A program made the translations under genes and the position numbers. This document shows, in pieces, positions 1 through 7,105 of a DNA stretch of 64,000 nucleotides (the stretch's first letter is position 1; each line of letters opens with the position of its first letter). The stretch lies in assembly GCA_009841115.1 (NCBI GenBank), contig VXML01000058.1, positions 1 to 64,000 of the forward strand. Reading direction: 5' to 3'. The notes beneath the pieces are model-generated. The model saw only the letters and a list, made by a program, of their open reading frames with translations. It searched no databases and was not told the DNA's origin. The DNA is from Gemmatimonadota bacterium (lineage in GTDB: Bacteria > Latescibacterota > UBA2968 > UBA8231).

Positions 1-324
1 TCCATCTCATACTCAGAAGACTCGCAGCATAACGGAGTTTTAAAACGGTCTCTTAAGGAAGTGCCGACGCTTGACATCAGCAAACGAACGATTTTGGGCG
101 CGTACGCTCGGATTGATGCCTGGACCCACGGTAAGCCTGTGACTTCTCCTCAAAATGCGCCACCGCCAAAGCCGGCTGTACCGATGAAACAAAATGACCT
201 CTGGATCGCCGCGACGGCTCACGTAAGCGGGGCTGCACTCCTGTCAACAGATACCGACTTCAGACATTTGGACAGCGTATGGTTCAAATTCATCCATGTA
301 AGCCAAGAAGACCAGAATGATTAA
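1..324 (+). CDS. PIN-domain (VapC-like) ribonuclease toxin, 3' part
   Basis: The frame is open from base 1, so the start lies before the window; GTG at 61 is only an internal possibility. The visible half shows the C-terminal signature of PIN-domain RNases: NDLWIAATA, then LLSTDTDF with the acidic residues that help bind Mg2+, then HLD. Family members such as VapC cut RNA and are held in check by an antitoxin normally encoded just upstream, here out of view. The stop overlaps the next start by 8 bases, so both genes are probably on one transcript. The N-terminal acidic residue of the fold cannot be checked in this window. Confidence 0.75.
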   Translation, partial: SISYSEDSQHNGVLKRSLKEVPTLDISKRTILGAYARIDAWTHGKPVTSPQNAPPPKPAVPMKQNDLWIAATAHVSGAALLSTDTDFRHLDSVWFKFIHVSQEDQND

Positions 325-1087
325 CGAACAAGAACTTCCAGACTCGATCATTGAACGAATCAAAATGATGGAGAGTATCCTGATTGATGCGGCGACATAT
401 GGTTCCTCTGACGACGCCATTTACGTGCATTTGCGCCGGGAGTTCATGAACGATCACCAAATCAGGAACTTGCTTCCCGGCTTCGTTCTCACCTATCGAA
501 GCCTGGAGGCCTTCTGGCCATTCATCAAAAACGAGGCTGCAACGTACGCAGAGCGGCGGCAGATCATCAGTGCGGCCTTCACTCCTCTTGTTGACAGTCT
601 GGAAGGCCAAAACCTCGCGCCTGTCGATTCGGTCACGTTCGATGCGCTTCAGTTGTTTGATGCCGAGCACGTTCACACGGTGTGGTCGAAGGCATTGTCG
701 CGTAGGACGAACGACCCCGAAGGTGCAATCACTCTTGCCCGGACATTGCTAGAAACCGTGATCAAACGCATCCTCGACGATCTTTCGCTGAACTATACCG
801 ACAAAGACAAATTGCCGAAGCTATATGAGAAGGCTTCTAAGGCTTTGAACCTCGCGCCAAACCAGCATTCGGAGGAGCCGATCAAGGCGATTCTCGGTAG
901 CGTGACGAACCTCGTGAACGGCATCGGGACGTTGCGCAATCGACTCTCCGATTCGCACGGCAAGGGAGGACCTTTGCCTGTTCGTCCTTCACCACGACAT
1001 GCGAGTCTTGCGGTGAACGCTGCGGGTGCTGTAGCGACGTTTCTAGTCGAGACGCATCTCGAGAGGAGGTCATCGCCTTCCCCATGA
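317..1087 (+). CDS. Abortive-infection C-terminal (Abi_C) domain protein
   Basis: A 256-residue soluble protein. The last third resembles the Abi_C domain: a segment ARTLLETVIKRILDD is followed by GIGTLRNRLSDSHGKG, the RNxxSDxHG-type motif I associate with this family of abortive-infection proteins. The N-terminal 140 residues are helical and not recognised. No signal peptide or membrane segment is seen. It overlaps the upstream PIN gene by 8 bases, which suggests translational coupling and a joint role in a toxin-antitoxin or phage-defence module. Its cellular target cannot be read from the sequence. Confidence 0.65.
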   Translation: MINEQELPDSIIERIKMMESILIDAATYGSSDDAIYVHLRREFMNDHQIRNLLPGFVLTYRSLEAFWPFIKNEAATYAERRQIISAAFTPLVDSLEGQNLAPVDSVTFDALQLFDAEHVHTVWSKALSRRTNDPEGAITLARTLLETVIKRILDDLSLNYTDKDKLPKLYEKASKALNLAPNQHSEEPIKAILGSVTNLVNGIGTLRNRLSDSHGKGGPLPVRPSPRHASLAVNAAGAVATFLVETHLERRSSPSP

Positions 1088-1123
1088 ACCAGAATGCGCA
1101 GGATCCGCTCATGGGCGCGCCAA
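1082..1123 (+). repeat. Short dispersed repeat, copy A
   Basis: This stretch, starting at the stop of the Abi_C gene, is about 80% identical to 2341-2385: both read CCATGA, a short gap, ACCAGAATG, CAGGAT, GCTCAT and GGCGC in order. It is probably a remnant of the segmental duplications in this island and does not look coding. Confidence 0.45.
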
Positions 1124-1239
1124 GCGAGGTATCGCCTGAGCAGTTGCGGGAGTTGAACATTGCGGTCCGGGAGTGAAAGACGCTTTGCTTCCTGGCGGTA
1201 ATCCGCGACGCTTTCTGTCTATTTTTATCGAGGTAGTCC

Positions 1240-1269
1240 TTGACGCCTAGGTCCACAATTCTATATATA
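1240..1269 (+). promoter_or_regulatory. Sigma-70 type promoter of antitoxin copy 1
   Basis: TTGACG at 1240-1245 and TATATA at 1262-1267 are separated by 16 bp, a good housekeeping-type promoter. It lies about 30 bp before the antitoxin start. The -35 part (ACGCTTTCT ... CTTGACGCC) is conserved upstream of the second antitoxin copy at about 4275, but the -10 there is degraded, so copy 2 may be poorly expressed. Confidence 0.5.
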
Positions 1270-1296
1270 GAGCGATCCGAAAGGGGAGTATACGTG

Positions 1297-1524
1297 ATGG
1301 CTGTGCTACGAGAGAAATTCTCCAGTCAGGTTGCACCGGAGTTGCTAGCCGCAGTGCGCGAAATTGCCCGCAAGGAAGGTCGTCATTTCCAGGCAGTGCT
1401 GGAAGAAGCTATGCGGGAATACATTGAAAACCGCGCTCAAGGAAAGCTTCGTGCTCCGGTTATGGCCCATTTCCAAACCAGTGTCGAGAAAAATCGTCGC
1501 CTAGGTAAAATTCTGGCCAAATGA
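1297..1524 (+). CDS. Antitoxin of a Doc/Fic-type toxin-antitoxin pair, copy 1
   Basis: A 75-residue protein beginning MAVLREKFSSQ. Its basic, helical make-up (LLAAVREIARKEGRHFQ, then EEAMREYIENRAQGK) fits a ribbon-helix-helix style DNA-binding antitoxin, with a C-terminal tail that would wrap the toxin. I chose ATG at 1297, preceded by AGGGGAG; GTG at 1294 is possible. The stop overlaps the start of a broken Doc gene, the usual antitoxin-toxin order. It is about 92% identical to the protein at 4319-4546, so the pair was duplicated. With its toxin broken, it could now act as a stand-alone antitoxin or a remnant. Confidence 0.7.
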   Translation: MAVLREKFSSQVAPELLAAVREIARKEGRHFQAVLEEAMREYIENRAQGKLRAPVMAHFQTSVEKNRRLGKILAK

Positions 1525-1733
1525 CCCATGACTTCCCAACCATCGAGGAAGTCATCGCCATGCACAACGCCCTGAGAAGAAAGACCCGAAGTAGGAGGAG
1601 CTATAGACAACGCTGCTCCCCAGCTAAGAATACCGTCGCCGCTGGCGAGCTTATCTACGACATCTCGGACGACCGGAGCGATCTCCCCCAAATCCGTAAA
1701 GACATTGGACATGCACTTATAAACCTAACCTAG
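1521..1733 (+). pseudogene. Doc (death-on-curing) toxin, N-terminal remnant
   Basis: The first 18 residues, MTHDFPTIEEVIAMHNAL, match the start of Doc/Fic toxins, whose family opens with a helix and the pattern FxTxEEVxxxH. After that the frame is lost: the rest reads RRKTRSRRS and is basic and unlike Doc. A short Doc-like stretch (GGAIDNAAPQ) is readable in another frame nearby. The Fic active-site motif HxFxxGNKR is absent. The start overlaps the antitoxin stop by 4 bases. The missing half is present in the duplicate copy at 4543. No toxin activity is expected from this copy. Confidence 0.6.
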
Positions 1734-1745
1734 GAGAGAATCTAC

Positions 1746-2291
1746 ATGAAATTGATCATAGCACTTGCGCTCAGTCTATCAGTTACGGCCAGTAGTTCAC
1801 AGGCAGCAGTAGGTTTTCATGTCGAAAACGGTCATACGTTATCCCATAAGAACATTGCTGATACGAGATTCACCGCTCTGTCGAAAACGGTGGCTGAAGG
1901 ACAAAAATTCGATCTTTTACGTATGCCTCTAGTCATAGCACAGGCAGGCCAACAAACTCAACAAGGCCGTGTTTACACCATGGCCGATGGATACGCCGAC
2001 GGAAAGATCGCAGCTGAAGGCAGGGGTACTACCGGTAGTTTCGTCGGCGGACTCGCATGCGGATTTCTAACGGGCCTGATCGGCACTGGGATTCTTTGGG
2101 GGGTTACTGGTGGCGACGATGCTCCCCTTCATTTGAATGCTAATGTTCAAGATAAAGGTTCTGACTACTCAGCGGGTTTTATACAAGGATATAAAGAGCG
2201 TACAAAGCAGAAAAAACGTGGCGCACGTCTCGGCGGAGGTCTACTAGGGACGGCCGGTTTTGTATTACTGCTTATCTCGGCTAATAATTGA
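1746..2291 (+). CDS. Exported hypothetical protein with glycine-rich hydrophobic segments
   Basis: A 181-residue protein with a clear signal peptide (MKLIIALALSLSVTASSSQA, cut expected after SQA). Later there are two hydrophobic glycine-rich stretches, GSFVGGLACGFLTGLIGTG near residue 98 and LGGGLLGTAGFVLLLISANN at the very end, so the mature protein may insert in or lie on a membrane. A GGAGAG-like ribosome site precedes the ATG. No family is recognised. In the duplicated unit the matching place is held by an unrelated exported protein (4889-5479), so this slot seems to carry exchangeable cargo. Confidence 0.6.
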   Translation: MKLIIALALSLSVTASSSQAAVGFHVENGHTLSHKNIADTRFTALSKTVAEGQKFDLLRMPLVIAQAGQQTQQGRVYTMADGYADGKIAAEGRGTTGSFVGGLACGFLTGLIGTGILWGVTGGDDAPLHLNANVQDKGSDYSAGFIQGYKERTKQKKRGARLGGGLLGTAGFVLLLISANN

Positions 2292-2340
2292 ATCAGTTAC
2301 CCCTGTTAATGTTCTGTCACGGAATAAATGATCTACTTCG

Positions 2341-2385
2341 CCATGAAGTTACCAGAATGTACAGGATTTGCTCATAGGCGCTCAG
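2341..2385 (+). repeat. Short dispersed repeat, copy B
   Basis: Similar to 1082-1123 over about 42 bases, with a 4-base insertion (GTTA). It sits between the exported protein and the 3' end of the HigA-like gene on the other strand. Confidence 0.45.
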
Positions 2386-2387
2386 GT

Positions 2388-2684
2388 TTACAAAACTAAC
2401 GCCCGCCGCACCGCCTCCGGCTCCCTATCGATAACCGTCAACAACACCCGAGCCGGCCCCTCCGGTTGCCGCTTTCCCTGCTCCCAATTGCGGATAGAAT
2501 AGATGCTGAACCCGAAGAACTGTGCAAACTCCTTCTGCGTCATATTGAGTCGTTGACGCACATCCCGCACATCGACGCGCTCAGGTATCAAGACGCGATG
2601 CTCCTTGTTCCCCGTCGTCTCACCTTCTGCATATTGCAGCGCATCGCGCAACCCGTCTATAATTTTGCCGCCGATCTTACTCAT
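2388..2684 (-). CDS. HigA-like antitoxin, helix-turn-helix (XRE) type
   Basis: About 98 residues with a C-terminal XRE helix-turn-helix: VRQRLNMTQKEFAQFFGFS, then YSIRNWEQGKRQPEGPARVLL. Such antitoxins bind their operator and the HigB toxin. GGAGGAGAAA directly precedes the ATG coding MSKIGG, so I start there; an ATG 12 bases earlier lies inside that ribosome site. The toxin gene lies immediately upstream on the same strand, giving the toxin-first order typical of HigBA. A close copy without toxin is found at 5792-6088. Confidence 0.8.
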   Translation of the reverse strand: MSKIGGKIIDGLRDALQYAEGETTGNKEHRVLIPERVDVRDVRQRLNMTQKEFAQFFGFSIYSIRNWEQGKRQPEGPARVLLTVIDREPEAVRRALVL

Positions 2685-2718
2685 TTTCTCCTCCATCGAA
2701 TGCTTTCAATCTGATTGC

Positions 2719-3072
2719 TCAGCACAAGAACTGATCTTTAAGCTCCTGGACCAAACGACGCATGACCACTTTTTCCGACTCTGCTAGATCGCTCTTTACA
2801 CTTTTCCCATAGGCCATGAGCAGAAAGAGCGGCATGCGCGCGCTGTGATAATAATAGATCACGCGCAGACCACCGCTCTTACCTTGCCCTTTTATGCCCC
2901 AACGAATCTTGCGGATACCGCCCGTTCTTGGGATGAGATCTCCACGCTGCGGATTAGCGGCAATAAAAGTGACAAATTCCTCTCGATCTGCCTCCGTCAT
3001 AGTCCGAGAAACGGCCGAGAGGAAAGCGCGCGTTTCGACTACCGTCATGTATTGGAATTGCTCATCCGTCAT
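2719..3072 (-). CDS. RelE/HigB-family mRNA interferase toxin
   Basis: A 117-residue protein of the RelE/HigB superfamily. The characteristic stretch GDLIPRTGGIRKIRWGIKGQGKSGG is followed by LRVIYYYH and LFLLMAYGKSVKSDLAESE, typical of the addiction toxins annotated as RelE or HigB, which cut mRNA at the ribosome. The antitoxin gene follows 35 bases later, so they form an operon. No good ribosome site precedes the ATG at 3072; a second ATG eight codons in is possible. In the duplicated unit at 6.1 kb this gene has been removed almost exactly. Confidence 0.8.
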   Translation of the reverse strand: MTDEQFQYMTVVETRAFLSAVSRTMTEADREEFVTFIAANPQRGDLIPRTGGIRKIRWGIKGQGKSGGLRVIYYYHSARMPLFLLMAYGKSVKSDLAESEKVVMRRLVQELKDQFLC

Positions 3073-3245
3073 ACGCTTAAAAGGTAAGCCATTGGCTTAC
3101 TCAAGACAACCAGCCAGCAGACCGAAATAATCAGCAAGGTGTCACCTGAACAGGTACCCACAAAAAAATCGCCGAACTATTGCGACTGTTATACGTCCCC
3201 TCGAATTTCGACTCATCTCCCGGTAAAACCAGAAGGAGGTGAGCT

Positions 3246-3779
3246 ATGACCGAAGTTAGAAAGACCATCCGACTCTACGAAGCCCTCGAACTGCGCGGTG
3301 AGTACGACGCCCGCATCAAGACGCTGCGCGACTGCCTACCCGAGGCGCGCCAGAATCGAGACCTGTTCTCCCGTCGAGACAACGACTCCTCGCGCCGGCC
3401 AGCACCCGGATTCAGTGTCTCCGAGGCGCGCGACCAGTTGCGATCCCTCGAGTTCAAACGCCGCAAGCTAAACGCCGCGATCCAGCGTGCCAACTTCGAA
3501 CACCGTGTTGAGCACGGGGACGACGATATGAGCCTCACTGAGGCCCTTGAGACTCGCAAAGCACTCAACGACCGCCTTGGAGAACTGCATACCCAAGTCG
3601 TCGATTCCGCCTATGAGCGGATCATCCACAAGGAAGAGCGCGACATCGTCGAAGACAACGAGTTGCCCTACGACGACTGCCGCATCCGTCTCGACGAGGC
3701 GCGCGTCGAGTTCCGCCAACTCAATCGGCAGATCCGTGCCGCGTCGTTCGAGGTAGAGGTGGAATATGCTGACGAGTAA
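3246..3779 (+). CDS. DIP1984-like (DUF6847) protein with an internal repeat
   Basis: A 177-residue charged, helical protein preceded by a very strong ribosome site (AAGGAGGT). It resembles the DIP1984 family of uncharacterised bacterial proteins, which open with L-x-EAL-x-R and have predicted coiled coils. The sequence folds onto itself as two repeats: LYEALELRGEYDARIKTL (from residue 10) against LTEALETRKALNDRLGEL (from 97), and FKRRKLNAAIQRANFEH against VEFRQLNRQIRAASFEV. No signal peptide or membrane segment is seen. Nothing nearby shows its role. It sits between the two duplicated toxin-antitoxin units. Confidence 0.55.
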   Translation: MTEVRKTIRLYEALELRGEYDARIKTLRDCLPEARQNRDLFSRRDNDSSRRPAPGFSVSEARDQLRSLEFKRRKLNAAIQRANFEHRVEHGDDDMSLTEALETRKALNDRLGELHTQVVDSAYERIIHKEERDIVEDNELPYDDCRIRLDEARVEFRQLNRQIRAASFEVEVEYADE

Positions 3780-4240
3780 GGACAAGTAGAGCGGAAGAGA
3801 TAGGGAAGCAAGTGCGACTGCGCCGGTGACGGCGCATAGCCCAGACTCGGCGCGCACTGTGACGCGCGACCTCAGGGATTGATAACCCAATTATCCGGCA
3901 AAGCCGCTCAACGACTTAGCGGCTAACCACTCAGCACCGGGAGCCCCTCAGCGAATTAGCAACAGGGCTTCGCGTCTCTTCCGTTCTCCATTCTCAGCAG
4001 GGGCGGGGTGTATCTCCCCGTGAATAGATCCGGGTTCTGCCAAAGCTCGCTCGACGAGCGCGGAGGCTCCCGTAGTTAGACGGGGAATGTGGATTTAATC
4101 AGTACCGCCCCACACCCGCCGGGCCGGTGCCCTGCCCCTGCCATAATCTGCGCGAAACTCAGCTATAGCTCGCTTCAAACGCCGATGGTCACGCGCACCC
4201 GTCTCGGTTCGGGAGTGATAAACGCTTCCTTGCGGCCGCA
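3780..4240. other. GC-rich non-coding region with several hairpins, possible small RNA
   Basis: No convincing gene is seen in these 460 bases. Several short perfect stems occur: GCCGCT with AGCGGC (about 3904-3924), CGCTC with GAGCG near 4047-4060, and CCCGT with ACGGG near 4070-4086. A pyrimidine-rich stretch and a GC-rich CCGCCGGGCCGG follow. This density of local pairing would fit a structured RNA or the untranslated region of the DIP1984-like gene. The region near 4235-4318 resembles the promoter region of antitoxin copy 1. Confidence 0.3.
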
Positions 4241-4318
4241 ACGCTTTCTATCCATTTTGATCAAGATATTTCTTGACGCCGTAGTTTCACATAGAACGAG
4301 ACGAGAGGGGTATACGTG

Positions 4319-4546
4319 ATGGCTGTGCTACGAGAGAAATTCTCCAGTCAGGCTGCTCCGGAGTTGTTGGCCGCAGTGCGCGAAATTGCCCGCAAGGAAG
4401 GTCGTCATTTCCAGGCAGTGCTGGAAGAAGCTATGCGGGAATACATTGAAAATCGCGCTCAGGGAAAGCCCCGGGCTTCGGTTATGGCCCATTTCCAGGC
4501 CAGTGTCGAAAAAAATCGTCGCCTAGGTGAATTGTTGGCCAAATGA
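4319..4546 (+). CDS. Antitoxin of a Doc/Fic-type pair, copy 2
   Basis: A 75-residue near-duplicate of the antitoxin at 1297-1524; the differences are mostly in the tail (for example FQASVEKNRRLGELLAK here). GTG at 4316 and ATG at 4319 are both possible, as in copy 1, and AGAGGGG lies just upstream. Its stop overlaps the start of a truncated Doc gene. The promoter region is related to copy 1 but has lost a clear -10 element. If both proteins are made they probably bind the same operator and could cross-neutralise the same toxin. Confidence 0.7.
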   Translation: MAVLREKFSSQAAPELLAAVREIARKEGRHFQAVLEEAMREYIENRAQGKPRASVMAHFQASVEKNRRLGELLAK

Positions 4547-4953
4547 CCCATCACGCATTCGTGGACGGCAATAAGCGGGTTGCCTTTTTCGTCACCGACA
4601 CCTTTCTGCGCATGAACGGCCACTTCATCAACTGCGACAACGACGAGGCATTCGCCTTCTTCATGCGGATGTTCGAAACTAGTTCGTTCCGATTTACCGA
4701 ATTGAACTCGTGGCTTAGAGCGCGGCGGTGCCATGGTACAGCGGGAGGAATTGGGCGACTGGGAGCTGCCGCCGCCATCCGCCGTGCTCATGGAAGATGG
4801 CCAGCCAACCGACAGCGCCTTTGCATCTCCCTACACCCAAGCCCAGCTCGACGAAGCAGCGCAGATGCTGGGTGGCTAGGAGGCCTATATGTTGCGCGTA
4901 GTCTTCGTCGCCCTAGTATGCACAGCGGTTCCGTCGTATGCCGTAGAAAGTAA
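4543..4953 (+). pseudogene. Doc toxin lacking its N-terminus but keeping the Fic motif
   Basis: The reading frame opens MTH and jumps straight into HAFVDGNKR, the catalytic Fic/Doc loop (HxFxxGNKR), followed by VAFFVTDTFLRMNG and FTELNSWLR, the normal end of a Doc protein near residue 60. The about 60 N-terminal residues with the first helices are gone, as if deleted between the codons for MTH and the active site. The frame then runs on for about 70 residues of low-quality sequence across the next gene start. Doc phosphorylates EF-Tu; this fragment lacks part of the fold, so activity is doubtful. It complements the N-terminal fragment at 1521. Confidence 0.65.
4733..4879 (+). CDS. Small acidic hypothetical protein, doubtful
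   Basis: A 48-codon frame starting at ATG 4733, acidic and proline-rich (DWELPPPSAVLMEDGQ, then QAQLDEAAQMLGG). It overlaps the tail of the broken Doc frame in another phase and ends 9 bases before the next gene. Codon use looks better than in the overlapping frame. It may be the C-terminal relic of a gene lost in the duplication. No family is recognised. Confidence 0.3.
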   Translation: MVQREELGDWELPPPSAVLMEDGQPTDSAFASPYTQAQLDEAAQMLGG

Positions 4954-5479
4954 GATGGAGCGGTGGTACGCCCTATGGACCATAGGCTATGGTCAAAATG
5001 GCTATCCTCTGGACTTGCAAGAAGCGCTTGATGAGCTGAGCTATGAACCAAACGTCGATCATTACGCGATAAGCACTGATGTCCTTGGCCTTTATATACC
5101 ATTGGGTGAGCAAACCTTAATAGGAATCGTCACCAACGCCAATTACGATGTGTACACATTGGAGAATTCCCATAGTGAGGTTGATGTGTACAACTACATC
5201 TCAGGTGCTAGTTTTATTCATTTTCCCAATGCAAAGATCGGTGATGGAGGATTTATTCGCGTAGACGCGGGAATGGCTTTTGTCACAGCCAAAGTAATCT
5301 ATGAGGATGAAGAAAACTATGCAGAATCTGATATTGGTATCGGTGTCCTTGCCGGTGGCGGTTGGGCTTATCCTATCAGAGAAGGTACGCGCTTTATGGC
5401 AGGGTTGAACTTTGCAATACGGCGGGTCGAGAAGAGCTATTTCACAAGCCTGGGTATAAACATAGGAGCACTGTTCTAG
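4889..5479 (+). CDS. Outer-membrane beta-barrel-like protein
   Basis: A 196-residue exported protein: signal peptide MLRVVFVALVCTAVPSYA, then alternating hydrophobic and polar strands with many aromatic and glycine residues, for example GIGVLAGGGWAYPI and GTRFMAGLNFAI, ending SLGINIGALF. A terminal aromatic residue after a strand is common for outer-membrane beta barrels. AGGAGG sits 5 bases before the ATG. The GC content is lower than in the neighbours. It occupies the cargo position of the second duplicated unit. The exact family is unknown. Confidence 0.55.
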   Translation: MLRVVFVALVCTAVPSYAVESKMERWYALWTIGYGQNGYPLDLQEALDELSYEPNVDHYAISTDVLGLYIPLGEQTLIGIVTNANYDVYTLENSHSEVDVYNYISGASFIHFPNAKIGDGGFIRVDAGMAFVTAKVIYEDEENYAESDIGIGVLAGGGWAYPIREGTRFMAGLNFAIRRVEKSYFTSLGINIGALF

Positions 5480-5680
5480 AGGATTGAAGCAGGTTGATCT
5501 TCCAGTCCCAAGCATTGAACATGGGACAGCCCCGCCAAGACAGGGAAGGCCAATATACCCACAGACAGGACGAAATCAGGAGAGAGGAATAGAGATAGTA
5601 GAGCCTCCTCTGCGCTCAAGCGCAGAGATCATATTTCTAAAGTAAATAACCGCTTTAACCTTATCTAGTAGCATTGATTT

Positions 5681-5757
5681 AGAAGCTGTCTGAAAACCCA
5701 TGATGTAGCCGGTATTTGAAACGGCGTACAAAAAAATGGGGTTTTCAGACGGCTTCT
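5681..5757. repeat. 20-bp inverted repeat with 36-bp spacer
   Basis: AGAAGCTGTCTGAAAACCCA at 5681-5700 pairs with the arm ending at 5757 with one mismatch. The spacer holds a smaller stem, GCCG with CGGC. This could be a terminator-like hairpin between the barrel gene and the convergent HigA gene, or the ends of a lost small mobile element. No direct repeats flank it. Confidence 0.5.
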
Positions 5758-5791
5758 TAGAGAAAAGGTCGAACCCCTCTCGGGATCCGGT

Positions 5792-6088
5792 TCACAAAAA
5801 TAGCGCTCGCCGCACCGCCTCCGGCTCCCTATCGATAACCGTCAACAATACCCGAGCAGGCCCCTCCGGTTGCCGCTTTCCCTGCTCCCAATTGCGAATG
5901 GAATAGACGCTGAACCCAAAGAACTGTGCAAACTCCTTCTGCGTCATATTGAGCCGTTGACGCACATCCCGCACATCGAAGCGCTCAGGTATTAAGACGC
6001 GATGCTCCATGTTGCTCGTCGTCTCACCCTCTGCATATTGCAGTGCATCGCGCAACCCGTCTATAATCTTGCCGCCGATTTTACTCAT
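5792..6088 (-). CDS. Orphan HigA-like antitoxin, duplicate
   Basis: About 94% identical to the antitoxin at 2388-2684, with the same helix-turn-helix (LNMTQKEFAQFFGFS) and the same GGAGGAG ribosome site before MSKIGG. Upstream the sequence matches copy 1 up to GAATGCTTTCAA and then jumps to the bases that lie before the HigB start in copy 1 (CTTAAAAGGT, AGCCATTGGCTTACTCAA). The toxin gene has thus been cut out cleanly while the flanks remain. A stand-alone antitoxin could repress the operator of copy 1 or protect against HigB. Confidence 0.75.
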   Translation of the reverse strand: MSKIGGKIIDGLRDALQYAEGETTSNMEHRVLIPERFDVRDVRQRLNMTQKEFAQFFGFSVYSIRNWEQGKRQPEGPARVLLTVIDREPEAVRRALFL

Positions 6089-6161
6089 CCTCTCCTCCAT
6101 CGAATGCTTTCAACCATATGCTTAAAAGGTGAGCCATTGGCTTACTCAAAACAACCAACAG

Positions 6162-6200
6162 GATGCTCTTTGTTGCTCGTCGTCTCACCTTCTGTATTTT
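6162..6200 (-). repeat. Fragment of a third HigA copy
   Basis: About 38 bases (GATGCTCTTTGTTGCTCG, then TCGTCTCACCTTCTGTAT) repeat an internal part of the HigA gene (compare 2598-2637 and 6001-6040). It lies just upstream of the orphan copy and shows that the locus has been through more than one round of duplication and deletion. Confidence 0.5.
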
Positions 6201-6235
6201 CGTCTACGATAAAACAACTAACCGGGTTCCTTGAT

Positions 6236-7069
6236 ATGAATGTCATTCAACAATCCTGCCTGCTGCTCATAGCCCTGATTTTGCTCAGTTCAAACCCTCT
6301 CCGCGCACAGAGCCTGGACCAACTCAACTAGAACGGTTTTCCCTTGGCTGTGGGCAACCTATGGGAATACCATATCACCGCGTCGTTCAAGATTGACGAC
6401 GAGTTTTTCGACGCTTTCGAGTCGGAAGCGATCTGGGAAATAGTCGCTCGTGAAGAGATTCTGGGGCAGGAAGCCTTTCGCTTCGAAATTACCCACCGAT
6501 ATCTGAGCGGGACCGATAGCACCGTAGCGATCGCCCAGAGATGGTTCACCATGCGTGAGGACAGGCTTCTAGCCGTAGCGTCGAGGGGGGATTTCCGCGT
6601 ACCGCACAGCGCCCAACTCTTCAAAGTAGTCCAAGAGGACGATGCGAATCCCTGGAATATCACTACTCTCGTTTTTCCACTTGCCGTAGGCCAATCATGG
6701 GAATTCGGTGCTGACCTCCCCGATATCGATAGCAATTACAAAGTGGTCGAAGCGAGGGAAGCACAGGAAGTTCCGGCTGGTGAGTTCGAGACCTTCAGAG
6801 TAGTGCATCTCCAAGAAGGGCCGGGAACCAACAGCAGCACTGAGCAGTGGTTTGCCGCTATCGGATTAATAAAAATGAGATTTTTCTCGCTGGGCACGCA
6901 GAGAAGACTCAACTAGCACGGCGAAGACATCGGGGAATTCACCTTCCAAGAGAACACAGAAACGGAATTGGTGCGATTTCACCTCGCCCACGAGCCTACG
7001 ACGGTCGAGCAGAAAAGCTGGGGTCAGTTGAAGAAATCGTTGCGGTTAATCGACAGACGCGTACCGTGA
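6236..7069 (+). pseudogene. Exported protein gene interrupted by two in-frame TAG codons
   Basis: One reading frame runs from ATG 6236 to TGA 7067-7069 and is broken only by TAG at 6329-6331 and 6914-6916. Part 1 is a signal peptide (LLLIALILLSSNPLRAQ). Part 2 (about 194 codons) begins NGFPLAVGNLWEYH, a pattern common at the start of secreted beta-rich proteins. Part 3 (50 codons) still looks coding and ends TTVEQKSWGQLKKSL, related to the C-terminal tail of the secreted proteins at 51-60 kb. Both TAGs follow CTCAAC. It is either a young pseudogene or a gene read through at TAG; TAG is a normal stop elsewhere in the window. Confidence 0.6.
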
Positions 7070-7105
7070 TTCCCCATTCCTTACTAAGCGCCACCCATCA
7101 ACCAA

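Noticed and set aside
5681-5757. GCCGTCTGAA, the core of the Neisseria DNA uptake sequence, in an inverted repeat
   Set aside because: Only one arm matches, no other copies were noticed, and gene content is far from Neisseria. The match is probably chance within a terminator-like hairpin or element end.
6329-6916. Reassignment of TAG to an amino acid in this organism
   Set aside because: TAG ends several well-supported genes here, for example malate synthase at 10343, the SDR at 11159 and the barrel gene at 5479, so a general code change is not possible.
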